A stretch of 64,000 bases of DNA from Phycisphaerales bacterium (GTDB lineage: Bacteria; Planctomycetota; Phycisphaerae; UBA1845; Fen-1342): positions 1,736,001-1,800,000 of the forward strand of contig JADJWG010000001.1 in assembly GCA_016716475.1 (NCBI GenBank), given 5' to 3'. This document shows, in pieces, positions 7,530 to 16,376 of this stretch. Within the stretch, counting starts at the first letter, position 1. Each line of letters starts with the position of its first letter. The notes under the pieces were generated by a model. It saw only the letters and a program-made list of their open reading frames with translations, was not told the origin of the DNA and did not search any database. The position numbers and the translations under genes were made by a program.

Positions 7530-8668
7530 ATGCGGATGGCGGGGGTGCTGAACTCTTGACCGACGCCGGCCCGGCCGCGATCGCTATCTTCCGGATCTGG
7601 GGCCCGACGGCGAGTTGTTTTCGTGAGCAGCATCTCCAAAGCTCGCTTGGAACCCCGTTGGCCTGGCGTCCCGCCGGCCAGGTGGTCCGGGCGCGGCTGG
7701 TGCAAGGGGACGAGCTACTCGACGACATCCTCGTCTCGTTCCATGGGTCGGCGGAAGCACCGGAAATTCGCGTACACCTGCATGGCAACCCTGTACTGGT
7801 GGCACGCGTCCGGTCTTTGCTGCCCAGCGCGCGGCCTGCAGTTGCCCCCGCACTGTGGAACGCGGCCGACTTCCTGGAGGTCGAAGCCATCCGGTCCTTA
7901 CCCGGTATGCGCACGCTCCGCGGTGTTCGTTGGCTGCTCGCGCAACCCCCCCGACTGCGGAAGGCACGCGATCAACTGCGCACACTGCCTGCGGACATGG
8001 CCCAAACCGAGTGGGCTGCGATTGCTGCGCGGCGGCACATCGCTCGCCGGTTCGAACAGCCGCTGCGGCTGGTCCTCGCCGGCCCCCCCAACGCCGGCAA
8101 GAGCACGCTCGCGAACGCGCTGGCCGATCGGCCGGTTGCGGTCGTATCCGACCGCCCGGGGACAACCCGGGACTGGATCGGCTTTGAGGCCGAGTTGGCG
8201 GGCTTCCCGGTAGAGTGGATCGATACGGCTGGACTGCGCTCCGGGGATGATGCGCTCGAAGCGGTCGCCATGGCACGGACCCGCGAACTGGCGGCGCGGG
8301 CGGACGCTGTCGTGGTTGTACTTGATGGTCGCCCCGAAGCCGCGGAGGTAACGACCGCGTTCGTGCAGGAATATGCCGGCCCCCCGCCGGCCGCCGTCGT
8401 CTGGAACAAGGCCGATGCGTGTGGGACTCAAGACCATGCTGCACGTTGCCATGCCTTGCTCCCGCCGGCCTGGGCCTCCCGGACTGTTGTGGCGGCCGCG
8501 CAGATCGGTTTGGGGTTGGAGGTTTTGCGGAACCAACTGGCCACCGTCCTGTGTCCGGAGTCCCGGGAACTCGACGCGCCCGCAGCGTTTTCGGAGGTCG
8601 TCGCCATGCGGCTAGCCGATCCTAACTGGTTATTGGAGAAAGAATTAACGTCACAGGATTCCGGCTGA
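7526..8668 (+). CDS. Divergent MnmE/TrmE-like GTPase lacking the C-terminal cysteine motif
   Basis: A 380-residue protein built like the tRNA-modifying GTPase MnmE but shorter (MnmE is about 450 residues). The N-terminal folate-binding-like region is degenerate (AAIAIFRIWGP). A central G domain carries G1 GPPNAGKST (186-194), PGTTRD (211-216), G3 DTAG (233-236) and G4 NKAD (294-297). The C-terminus ends ...WLLEKELTSQDSG and lacks the C-[ILV]-G-K motif that MnmE needs for uridine-34 modification. It may be a paralogue with another role or an altered tRNA enzyme. The GTG start overlaps the coaX stop. Confidence 0.75.
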   Translation: MNADGGGAELLTDAGPAAIAIFRIWGPTASCFREQHLQSSLGTPLAWRPAGQVVRARLVQGDELLDDILVSFHGSAEAPEIRVHLHGNPVLVARVRSLLPSARPAVAPALWNAADFLEVEAIRSLPGMRTLRGVRWLLAQPPRLRKARDQLRTLPADMAQTEWAAIAARRHIARRFEQPLRLVLAGPPNAGKSTLANALADRPVAVVSDRPGTTRDWIGFEAELAGFPVEWIDTAGLRSGDDALEAVAMARTRELAARADAVVVVLDGRPEAAEVTTAFVQEYAGPPPAAVVWNKADACGTQDHAARCHALLPPAWASRTVVAAAQIGLGLEVLRNQLATVLCPESRELDAPAAFSEVVAMRLADPNWLLEKELTSQDSG

Positions 8669-8795
8669 AGCGGCCACGTGCGACGTGCGAATTCCGGTTG
8701 CGGCCGGCGCGCGGCTGCGGCTAGCATAAGATTCGCGTGTTCGTCCAGGCCCGGCCAATGCGGTCCGGGCGGCGGATACGGGTGGATTTGGGAGT

Positions 8796-10070
8796 GTGTA
8801 CTTGATAGGCGTCCTCGGGCTGGCCCTGCTGGGTCTGACGCTGTATGTCTCGACGCTGGTCTACACGATTCGAACGTTTTCACGGTCGAAGCTGGCAGCG
8901 TTGTTGACCAACGGTCATCGCGAGCGCTGGCTGACCTGGCTTGACCGGGTGGACTGGGAACTGCAGACGGTTCTCGGCTTGTTTCGACTCAGTCTGCACC
9001 TGGGCATGCTGGGCTTCGTCCTGCATCTCTTCGTCGCGCACTTGTCCCGGGAGACCAGCTTCTGGCTGGGGGTGGAGAGTGGGGCCGTCACACTGCTCGT
9101 GTTGGCGATCTTCTCCATCGCCGTACCGCACGCGCTGGCCGTGCATGCCGGCGAACGCATTCTCGCGGCGAGTCTGCACCTGTTGATGGTGATGCGATGG
9201 ATCTTCTGGCCCATGGGGCGCGTCTTTGATGGCGTCGAGTTCGTCGTGCGGCGACTGCTCGGCAAGGCCGACTTCAACGATGAGGAGGAAAGTGAGCGCG
9301 TCGAGCAGGAGATCCTCGATGCCGTGTCCGAGGGTGAGGCCTACGGTGCGGTCGATGAAGAGAAGAAGGAGATGATCGAGTCCGTCTTCGAACTCGATGA
9401 GACGCCCGTTACCGCGATCATGACGCCGCGGACGGACATTCACGCCCTGCCCGCCAACGCGACTTACGACGACGTGCGGGCAATGATCCTGAGTACCGGA
9501 CACTCGCGGATCCCGGTGTACGAGGGCACGATCGACCACATCGTGGGGGTGGTTTACGCCAAGGATCTCCTCCGGCTCAACTCCGATGAGCCGTTCGATG
9601 TGCGAACCGTCATGCGCACGGCGCCCTACGTCCCGGAAACCAAGACGATCGACGCGCTGCTGGACGAGTTCCGTGCTACGCGGGTACAGATCGCCATCGT
9701 GCTTGACGAGTACGGTGGCACGGCCGGCCTTTGCACGATCGAGGACATCCTTGAAGAACTCGTCGGTGAAATCGACGACGAGTACGACCAGAGCCCGCCA
9801 CCCGCCATGAACCGGCTGGACGAGACCACGCTGGAGGTCGATGCGCGCGTCCACATCAGCGAAATCAACGCTGAACTCGATATTGAATTGCCGGAGGAAG
9901 AAGACTACGAGACCATTGGTGGCTTTGTTTTCGCCACGCTTGGAAAGATCCCAGCGGCCGGCGAGGAGTTCGTTCACGGCAACATTCACGTGCAGATCGT
10001 CGAAGCCGAGCCGCGCCGCATCAAGCGGCTGCGCCTGCACGTACAGCGCGAGCGCGCCCAGGCGAGTTGA
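8796..10070 (+). CDS. CorC/HlyC family CBS-domain membrane protein (CNNM-type)
   Basis: 424 residues in three parts. An N-terminal DUF21/CNNM membrane region (about 1-155) has several hydrophobic segments. A CBS-domain pair follows (about 205-325), starting at the conserved IMTPRTDIHALP and containing HSRIPVYEG and FRATRVQIAIVLDEYGGTAGL. The C-terminal CorC_HlyC domain (about 335-415) includes DYETIGGFVFATLGKIPAAGEEF. Family members are linked to magnesium/cobalt efflux; hemolysin is a historical label. The GTG start at 8796 follows TTGGGAG. The gene stands alone on this strand. Confidence 0.88.
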   Translation: MYLIGVLGLALLGLTLYVSTLVYTIRTFSRSKLAALLTNGHRERWLTWLDRVDWELQTVLGLFRLSLHLGMLGFVLHLFVAHLSRETSFWLGVESGAVTLLVLAIFSIAVPHALAVHAGERILAASLHLLMVMRWIFWPMGRVFDGVEFVVRRLLGKADFNDEEESERVEQEILDAVSEGEAYGAVDEEKKEMIESVFELDETPVTAIMTPRTDIHALPANATYDDVRAMILSTGHSRIPVYEGTIDHIVGVVYAKDLLRLNSDEPFDVRTVMRTAPYVPETKTIDALLDEFRATRVQIAIVLDEYGGTAGLCTIEDILEELVGEIDDEYDQSPPPAMNRLDETTLEVDARVHISEINAELDIELPEEEDYETIGGFVFATLGKIPAAGEEFVHGNIHVQIVEAEPRRIKRLRLHVQRERAQAS

Positions 10071-10113
10071 GTTGCCCGGCAGCCGACCGCGACACCACGT
10101 TGCCGGATACTGC

Positions 10114-10142
10114 TGGACTTCGGCTGGTCCACTTTGTAGTCT
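10114..10142 (+). promoter_or_regulatory. Promoter of the PEP-CTERM protein gene
   Basis: TGGACT (10114-10119), a 17-base spacer and TAGTCT (10137-10142). Predicted transcription start is about 10149, giving a leader of about 35 nt before the ATG at 10184. An in-frame ATG at 10148 would be leaderless, but the GGAGG at 10172-10176 favours 10184. Confidence 0.5.
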
Positions 10143-10183
10143 GATCTATGCGAGGGGCAGCGGTGGGTCGTGGAGGAAAAAGC

Positions 10184-11296
10184 ATGTCCCGTTTGGCAAG
10201 TGGCGTCGCGCTGTCGCTCACCATCCTGGGGGGACTCGCGGCGCGTGGGGCAGAGTTTCGCGGGCTGGGCCAGTTTCCTGGGCACATCGGCAGTGCCGCA
10301 GTGTCCATTTCCCGCCATGGCACGGTGGTGACCGGATGGGGCCTGCGAGCCAACGGCGACCGGGTCGCCCTTGCGTGGCTCGATGGGTCGGTCATCGAGA
10401 TCGGTGATTTGCCCGGCGGCGCGCGTCGAGCGCAAGCGGATGCGGCCACGGACGACGGCAGTGTCATCGTCGGGGGTGCCAGCTCCTTCGCATCGGGCTA
10501 CACACGCTTCGAGGCGTTCCGTTGGGCGAAAGGCACCCTCACGCCCTTGGGATTCCTGGAGGGCGGCAATTCCTGGAGCTTCGCACGCGATGTTTCAGCG
10601 GACGGCACAGTCATTGTGGGTTCCTCGTCGAGTGCTCTGGGTAGCCGCGCGGTGGTGTGGCACACAGAGACCGTGACGGCTCTGCCACCGGCCACGGGCG
10701 ATTCCCAGAGTACGGGCTTGGCCGTGTCTGCGGATGGCAGCGTGGTGGTCGGATCATCCTGGTTCAGCCGTGATCGGGCGGTACGGTGGGTGCACGGGCA
10801 GGTGGAGTTGCTGCCCAGCGCCCCAGCACACCATAACAGTTACGCTTCGGATGTCTCTGCGGATGGGACCGTGATTGTGGGCAGTACACTCACCAGTACC
10901 GGACAGTTCGCCACAATCTGGGAAGCCGGAGTGCCCCGTCTGTTAGGAGACCTGCCGGGTGGTGCCATTGCGAGTCTCGCGCACGGGGTATCGGCGGACG
11001 GCGGAGTCGTGGTCGGTTGGAGTGACGATGGTACTGCCGCCGAACCGTTTGTCTGGACGTCGGCCGCGGGGATGCGCTCGTTGCGGGAACTGCTGCTGAC
11101 CGACTTCGGCCTCGACATCGGTGCCTGGCAACTCGAATCTTGCCACGCTGTGTCCGACGACGGCTTGCGATTGGTAGGTACCGGCTTCAACCCGGCCGGG
11201 CAGCGTGAAGCATGGATGGCGATCATTCCAGAACCGTCGGGTTTGATCGGGTTGTTGGCGCTGGGCGCAATCACACTCAGGCATCGGCCGCAATGA
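10184..11296 (+). CDS. Extracellular HAF-repeat protein with PEP-CTERM sorting signal
   Basis: A 370-residue exported protein. A signal peptide (MSRLASGVALSLTILGGLAARG) is followed by several beta-propeller-like repeats, each with the core VSADGTVIVGSS or a variant (TDDGSVIVGGA, VSADGSVVVGSS, VSADGGVVVGWS) and a tryptophan-containing strand, as in the HAF family of extracellular repeats. The C-terminus IPEPSGLIGLLALGAITLRHRPQ minus its first residue is a PEP-CTERM tripartite signal: PEP box, hydrophobic helix, basic tail. It would be processed by an exosortase, none of which is in the window. GGAGG at 10172 sets the start. Substrate or ligand unknown. Confidence 0.82.
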   Translation: MSRLASGVALSLTILGGLAARGAEFRGLGQFPGHIGSAAVSISRHGTVVTGWGLRANGDRVALAWLDGSVIEIGDLPGGARRAQADAATDDGSVIVGGASSFASGYTRFEAFRWAKGTLTPLGFLEGGNSWSFARDVSADGTVIVGSSSSALGSRAVVWHTETVTALPPATGDSQSTGLAVSADGSVVVGSSWFSRDRAVRWVHGQVELLPSAPAHHNSYASDVSADGTVIVGSTLTSTGQFATIWEAGVPRLLGDLPGGAIASLAHGVSADGGVVVGWSDDGTAAEPFVWTSAAGMRSLRELLLTDFGLDIGAWQLESCHAVSDDGLRLVGTGFNPAGQREAWMAIIPEPSGLIGLLALGAITLRHRPQ

Positions 11297-11303
11297 TCGT
11301 GCG

Positions 11304-11394
11304 GCGGTATATGTTTTCATACCGCTGCCCTTTTACCCCTGGGGAGAGGTTGGGAGAGGGGCGGTTTTGAGCGGATCTCGACTCTCTCCCAACC
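11304..11394. terminator. Two hairpins between convergent genes
   Basis: GCGGTAT (11304-11310) pairs with ATACCGC (11319-11325) and is followed after four bases by TTTT. Further on, GGTTGGGAGAG (11348-11358) pairs with CTCTCCCAACC (11384-11394) across a 25-nt loop. Both lie between the plus-strand PEP-CTERM gene and the minus-strand gene ending at 11429, so they probably form a bidirectional terminator region. Confidence 0.5.
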
Positions 11395-11428
11395 GCGCCA
11401 ACACCTGCGGCGGAATTCTGGGAAAGCG

Positions 11429-13600
11429 TTACCCCCCCGGAACCTGCGCGGGGGTTTCCGCGCTCCGGTCGCGTGTCGGCCGGCCGCGCAGCTCCTCGCT
11501 CGCGCGGTACTCCGCCATGCCCTCGGGTTCGGGGAAGGCCCGCGCCAGGTCGAAGCCCATCGCGTTACAGATCGCTTCGAACAGGGGTAGCAACTCGTCG
11601 TACACCCCCTGGCGCAGTCGCAGGTCGGCGTTGTTCCAGAGCCGCACGTTGTCGAGCACCTGCCCTTCCGCCGCGGGCGGTGTGGCCAGCAGTTCGCCGA
11701 AAACGTCACGCTGGAAGTCGGCAAAGGAGGGAATCCACATGCGTGCTTCCGCGATGCCCGCATTCTCCTCCACGTAACGTCGGTGGTAGCGCCGGGCGAC
11801 ATCCATCAGCCGGTCGTACGACCGCCAATCATCATCCGCCAGCCGGATGAAAGCCATCCGCAGCCACCCCTCGAGCGAAATCATGATGTCCCGCAACGAT
11901 GGAGAATCATCCGTCTCGAGGAAACTCTCCATCACGAAGTCGTCCAGCGACTTCTGCACCGCCGGATTCGGTTCCCCCTGCTTCGTGAGGGCGTAGGCCT
12001 CCCGCAGGTAGTTGTAATAGTGCCGCGCATCGGCCTCCCGGCCGGCCATGTAGAGCATCCGCACCGCTTCGGACAGGAAGTTGAAATGCCCCGAGCGGAA
12101 GGTGTCGCCCGCGCCCGGCCCTTCGGTCGACGGATCGAAGAGGGGCGCGTACTTCAGAAAGGCCTGCTGCATCGGCTCGATGAAGTTCAGATCGCGCGTC
12201 GTGTTCAGGTAGGAACGGTGAATGGCCCCGGGCTGCGGTTCGAACTTGATCCGGTTGTTCACCCAGAGCTGGTGCAGACTGAAGAACAGGATGCGGGCCG
12301 TGTTGGTCTTGTCGTTATCGAAGCGATTGACGGTCTCGCCCCCGGCCGTGAGCCCGCGGCTCGTCCAGTAGAGACTCTGCGCGTTCACGCCGCGCCAATC
12401 GATCGGCCCGAATTCCTCGATCAGGAAAACCATGTCCGCCGGGTCATTCTTGTACACCTCCAACAGCACCTTCCGCTGCAGAAAACGTACCAGGGCGGCA
12501 CCGGCCTCGTTGCCCGTTGATACACCCAGAATCTGCTCCAGGTTCTGCATGCGGGCCTGATCGGCGTGGTTCGTCGCCTGCTGCCGCATGAGTCGCTGGA
12601 GTGCGCCGCCGCGGTCGACCAGCGCGCGGTACGGCTTGAAGAACGTGAACGCCAGTCCATCTTCACGCCAGTACGTGTCTTCGGTCAGCACCGCATCGCT
12701 GATGCCGATCCCCAGACTCCGCAGCGCACGCACCATTTCGCGCGTCTCCGGATGCCGACGATAAAGCTCGTCGAGCGATGGGGCGGCGTCACGGATCGCC
12801 CGCATGTCCTCCGCGCTCGCCTCCTGCGCGATGCGATACTCCGACAGGCCGCGCGGCTGGCCCTCGGCCGTCAGCAGTGCAAAGTCGGCCTCACGTACCT
12901 CCTGCCCGCGGGCGCGGCGTTTTTCCGCATTCTGGAGGAAGGTGAGCCGGGCGGCTTCGGCCAGCCGGTTCGCCCGGGCACGGTCCGTGCCTGCCTCGCG
13001 CAGGGCTTCGAAGTCGATGCGCTCGAACGGGTTCGGCGGTGGTCCGAGCACGAGGTGCATGCGCCAGGCCCACTCGCACTTGTAGGCGTAGTGAAATTCG
13101 TCGGTGGTGGCGCCCATCTTGTTGTTGAACGTCCACGCGAGTTGCTTGTACAGGTTCACCGCCCGCGGATTGAACTGGATCCCCTGGTCGCGCAGCAGTT
13201 TCACGCCCGCGTAGACCCAGTTCCACCGTTCCTGGGGCGTGAAGGTCGTGACCGAGATGTTCCACGCCATGTTCCAGGCGTTGTATTCCCATACGGCCGG
13301 GAAGTACGGCTGCAGATCCGAGATCCACTTGTGGAGCTGCATCGCGTCGTAGTAGCGCCCTTCCTGCTTGAGCTGATCCGCCCGGATGAAGGCGATATCA
13401 GCGATCAGGCCGCGGAACGCGCCCAGCGCCTGGATCCAGAACACGTACTCCGGCGGCGTGTTCTCGATGGGGTTCTCCTGCCCCATGATGTTGAGCTGTT
13501 TGCGACCCGCATTGATCCCCGACATCGTCCGCGACGATGCCAGCACGAGTACGGCCGCTGCCAGCAGCGCTACGAGTTGTATTCCGCGGGAGCGGTTCAT
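11429..13600 (-). CDS. Large exported/membrane-anchored protein of unknown function, last gene of SPFH-ABC cluster
   Basis: 723 residues. An N-terminal hydrophobic segment (about residues 8-25) acts as signal anchor; the rest is soluble, helical and rich in aromatic residues. The region at about residues 65-160 (FIRADQLKQEGRYYDAMQLH, then repeated W- and Y-rich helices) looks like TPR-type packing, but I cannot name a family. GAGGAAAGG before the ATG sets the start at 13600; the open frame to 13918 is not used. It follows the ABC permease by 43 bases on the same strand, so it is likely co-transcribed and may be the extracytoplasmic partner of that exporter. The C-terminal tail (about the last 25 residues) is low-complexity. 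Confidence 0.7.
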   Translation of the reverse strand: MNRSRGIQLVALLAAAVLVLASSRTMSGINAGRKQLNIMGQENPIENTPPEYVFWIQALGAFRGLIADIAFIRADQLKQEGRYYDAMQLHKWISDLQPYFPAVWEYNAWNMAWNISVTTFTPQERWNWVYAGVKLLRDQGIQFNPRAVNLYKQLAWTFNNKMGATTDEFHYAYKCEWAWRMHLVLGPPPNPFERIDFEALREAGTDRARANRLAEAARLTFLQNAEKRRARGQEVREADFALLTAEGQPRGLSEYRIAQEASAEDMRAIRDAAPSLDELYRRHPETREMVRALRSLGIGISDAVLTEDTYWREDGLAFTFFKPYRALVDRGGALQRLMRQQATNHADQARMQNLEQILGVSTGNEAGAALVRFLQRKVLLEVYKNDPADMVFLIEEFGPIDWRGVNAQSLYWTSRGLTAGGETVNRFDNDKTNTARILFFSLHQLWVNNRIKFEPQPGAIHRSYLNTTRDLNFIEPMQQAFLKYAPLFDPSTEGPGAGDTFRSGHFNFLSEAVRMLYMAGREADARHYYNYLREAYALTKQGEPNPAVQKSLDDFVMESFLETDDSPSLRDIMISLEGWLRMAFIRLADDDWRSYDRLMDVARRYHRRYVEENAGIAEARMWIPSFADFQRDVFGELLATPPAAEGQVLDNVRLWNNADLRLRQGVYDELLPLFEAICNAMGFDLARAFPEPEGMAEYRASEELRGRPTRDRSAETPAQVPGG

Positions 13601-13643
13601 GCGGACACCTTTCCTCGGCTCGCCGGCGTTCGGTGGTGGCGGG

Positions 13644-15056
13644 TCAGACCGTGACCTCGGCGATCTCGCGGCGCTGGAAGATGTACAACCCGGGCACCAG
13701 CAGCAGAACTGCCCCGAAGAGCAGCAACCGCACGCCGGCTTCCCCGAGCATCTCCAGCGGGATGTAGCGCCCGTCCACGACGAAATTCGTGCCACTGTAC
13801 CGGGTGAAATCCGGGAAGCCGAAGTAGAGCAGTGGCACGAGCACCGTCCGGACCGCCGGTCCGAAGACGCCGTAAGGATCATAGCTCGGCAGTACGACCT
13901 GCGGGTCCATATTGGCACCGGTCGCCTCGAGCACGAACGGCATCGCCAGGCAGATCAGGTAGAACACCGACCCGCACAAACATGCCACCGGGAACGAGAC
14001 GAATGTGCTGAAGAAGATTCCCAGCGCGCTGAGCATCGCGATCTGAAAAGCGATGATGAGCAGGGCCTTGAACAAGTTCGCCCCGAAGTCGCCGGCTTTG
14101 TAGAGAATTTGCAGACTGTCGTCGCCGTCGAAATAGATGATGGTTTGGTGGGTCGGGTCCGTCAGCATCGGGTTCGGAGGGTTAATCACCGCCAGCATGG
14201 CTTTCCCCTCCTGGATGATCGCGCGGGCGTTCACCAGGAACTGGTGCCGGTCTCCTGAGCGCTCGCGGGTCAGCACCGGCTCGTGCAGGGGGTAGCCCTC
14301 CTCGGGATGCAGAAAAGCCCAGTACACCGGGACCAGTTCTTCTTCGGGCAGCGGCGTGCCGCGTATCTTGTAGCGAATCTGGACAACCGTATCGTCGCCC
14401 TCCGGCGGCTTGAGGCGCGCGAACTCGTACACGCGCGTGCCGCCGCTCGGTACCGCCCGCCACTCGTTCTCGATCTGCCGCAGACGGTCCATCAGCACAT
14501 TGCGCTTCTGGTCCTCCGAGACGAGGCCCGTGCGCTGCCGCTCGTTCACCCAGGACTCGGCCTGCGTCATGAACTCGTCAACGGGTTTCACCGGATTCGC
14601 CGCGGTACGGGCCGTCCAGACCACGTCGCGCACCTGCAGTCGATCGCGTTCGAAGGCCACCTGCCGCGTGCGGATGTACTGGGCGAAGCCGTAAATCGCC
14701 GCGCCGCACGGCGCCAGCACCAGCAGCGCAAGCAGGTTCACGCCCAGCCACTTGCCGAGCAAAATCCGCAACCGGGAGACGGGCTTTGTCACCACCATGT
14801 GCAGCGATTTGTCCCGCAATTCGTTGCTCAGCGTCGCGCAGGAAAAGAAGATCGTCGCCACGCTTAGGAACGCGCCCAGCGCCGCCAGTGAATAGGAGAG
14901 AAAATTCTGCAGCCGGCCCGCGACCGTCTCGTCGCCGCGCAGCACGAAGGGCATGCGCACGATGAGCAGCAGCAGTACGATCAGGCAGACCAGCACCACG
15001 CGCATGCGGATGCCTTCTGCGAGCGTCAGCCGGGCGATCGCCCACACCTGCTTCAT
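13644..15056 (-). CDS. ABC-2 type transporter permease
   Basis: 470 residues. The start (MKQVWAIARLTLAEGIRMR) is typical of ABC-2 permeases of the GldF/NosY kind. Transmembrane segments lie at about 17-35, 58-80 and 108-128. A large extracytoplasmic domain of about 200 residues (about 130-325) contains the YEFARLKPPEGDDTVVQIRYK strand minus its last residue. At least three more membrane segments follow at about 335-460. The ATG overlaps the stop of the ATPase gene by four bases, so the two form an exporter pair. The substrate is unknown. Confidence 0.85.
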   Translation of the reverse strand: MKQVWAIARLTLAEGIRMRVVLVCLIVLLLLIVRMPFVLRGDETVAGRLQNFLSYSLAALGAFLSVATIFFSCATLSNELRDKSLHMVVTKPVSRLRILLGKWLGVNLLALLVLAPCGAAIYGFAQYIRTRQVAFERDRLQVRDVVWTARTAANPVKPVDEFMTQAESWVNERQRTGLVSEDQKRNVLMDRLRQIENEWRAVPSGGTRVYEFARLKPPEGDDTVVQIRYKIRGTPLPEEELVPVYWAFLHPEEGYPLHEPVLTRERSGDRHQFLVNARAIIQEGKAMLAVINPPNPMLTDPTHQTIIYFDGDDSLQILYKAGDFGANLFKALLIIAFQIAMLSALGIFFSTFVSFPVACLCGSVFYLICLAMPFVLEATGANMDPQVVLPSYDPYGVFGPAVRTVLVPLLYFGFPDFTRYSGTNFVVDGRYIPLEMLGEAGVRLLLFGAVLLLVPGLYIFQRREIAEVTV

Positions 15057-16243
15057 CGCTGCCTGCGCTCCTCACCGCCTGTCAGCCCGTCCAGCAGATT
15101 GCGGTCCACCTCGTCCAGCGACGGCGTGTCCACGGGGCCCTCCGGCTGCCCAGCGTTGCTCGGCGGGGCGCCGTCGCTCCGCTTCGGTTGGGCCGGCGTT
15201 TCACGGGTAAGTGCCGCCAGGAGGTTCTGATCGACATGCTCCGCCGGTGCCGGTTGTTCGACCCGCGGCGCCGCCCCGACGGGCTCCTTTTGCACGAGCG
15301 ACGCGAGATAGACCTGCGCCTCCTGCTCCTGCTGCCCGCCCAGGAACCCGGCGATTTCGCCGGAACGCTCGCTGCCGGAGGTTTCGACCTTCTGCTCCCG
15401 CGCCCGATCCACAATCCGCAGGAACAACGCTTCGAGCCGATCGCGCGGCGTCGAGATCTCGAGCTGTTTGCCCTCCCGTTCCTCGATGATCCGCCGAATC
15501 TCCGCGAGCGTTTCCGGACTGAGGGCATCGGTCGTGAGCTGGAGCTTGTCCCGCCGACTCAAAATCGTTTCCAGTTTGCCGCTCTCCTGCACCTTGCCGC
15601 CGTACAGGATCGCCACTTCGTCCACCACTTCTTCCACGTCGGACAACAGGTGGCTCGACAGCAGAATCGTCTTCTTGTGCACCCGCCCGAGCCGGAGGAT
15701 GATGTCCTTCACCAGCTTCGAGCCGATGGGGTCGAGCCCGCTGGTGGGTTCATCCAGAATCAGCAGGTCCGGGTCGTTGACCAGCGCCTGCGCCAGCCCG
15801 ATGCGGCGGGCCATACCCTTCGAATACTCCCCCACCGGCCGCCGGGCTGCCGACCGCAGCCCCACCATGTCGAGCAGTTCTTCGATACGCCGCCGCCGCT
15901 CCATCCGGTTGAGTTGAAACAGCTTGCCGTAGTAATCCAGCGTTTCGCGCGCATTCAGAAATCGGTACAGGTACGATTCTTCCGGCAGGTACCCGATCCG
16001 CGTCTTGGTCTGCACATCATCCGGCGGTTTGCCGAAGATCGTCACCCGCCCGCGGGTCGGATAGAGCAGCCCGAGCAGCATCTTGATCGTCGTGCTTTTG
16101 CCCGAACCGTTGGGCCCCAGCAACCCGAACACCTGTCCCGGCTGCACTTCCAGATCGACATCGTTGACGGCGCGTACACGGGCGCGCCGCCAGAAATCGC
16201 GGAAGATCTTCGTCAGTCCGACTGCCTTGATGACCGGTTGCAT
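15053..16243 (-). CDS. ABC transporter ATP-binding protein with repeated C-terminal tail motif
   Basis: 396 residues. The first 235 or so form the ATPase: Walker A GPNGSGKST (about 38-46), the signature region YSKGMARRIGLAQAL, Walker B LLILDEPTSGLDP and the H-loop SSHLLSDVEEV. The remaining 150 residues are unusual for the family: an acidic and glutamine-rich linker, then two copies of a short motif, VDQNLLAALTRE and VDRNLLDGLTGG, the second at the C-terminus. AGGTGAG precedes the ATG at 16243; upstream codons to 16276 are not needed. It drives the ABC-2 permease that it overlaps, and sits directly after the three SPFH genes. Confidence 0.88.
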   Translation of the reverse strand: MQPVIKAVGLTKIFRDFWRRARVRAVNDVDLEVQPGQVFGLLGPNGSGKSTTIKMLLGLLYPTRGRVTIFGKPPDDVQTKTRIGYLPEESYLYRFLNARETLDYYGKLFQLNRMERRRRIEELLDMVGLRSAARRPVGEYSKGMARRIGLAQALVNDPDLLILDEPTSGLDPIGSKLVKDIILRLGRVHKKTILLSSHLLSDVEEVVDEVAILYGGKVQESGKLETILSRRDKLQLTTDALSPETLAEIRRIIEEREGKQLEISTPRDRLEALFLRIVDRAREQKVETSGSERSGEIAGFLGGQQEQEAQVYLASLVQKEPVGAAPRVEQPAPAEHVDQNLLAALTRETPAQPKRSDGAPPSNAGQPEGPVDTPSLDEVDRNLLDGLTGGEERRQR

Positions 16244-16376
16244 GCTCACCTGATGGCCCCGCGGGGGCCGGTGCAACAGGGCGCCGGGGCGCCGTACGGG
16301 TCTGTCTCACACGGCGGCCGCGCGGCCCGTGCGTTGCCTGAGTGTAGTGTGGCGCGGTCTAAACAGCCGCACGCGC

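Noticed and set aside
12566..13654. Long plus-strand frame opposite the 723-residue protein gene
   Set aside because: Arg/His/Pro-rich shadow translation caused by high-GC codon use; no ribosome site or recognisable domain.
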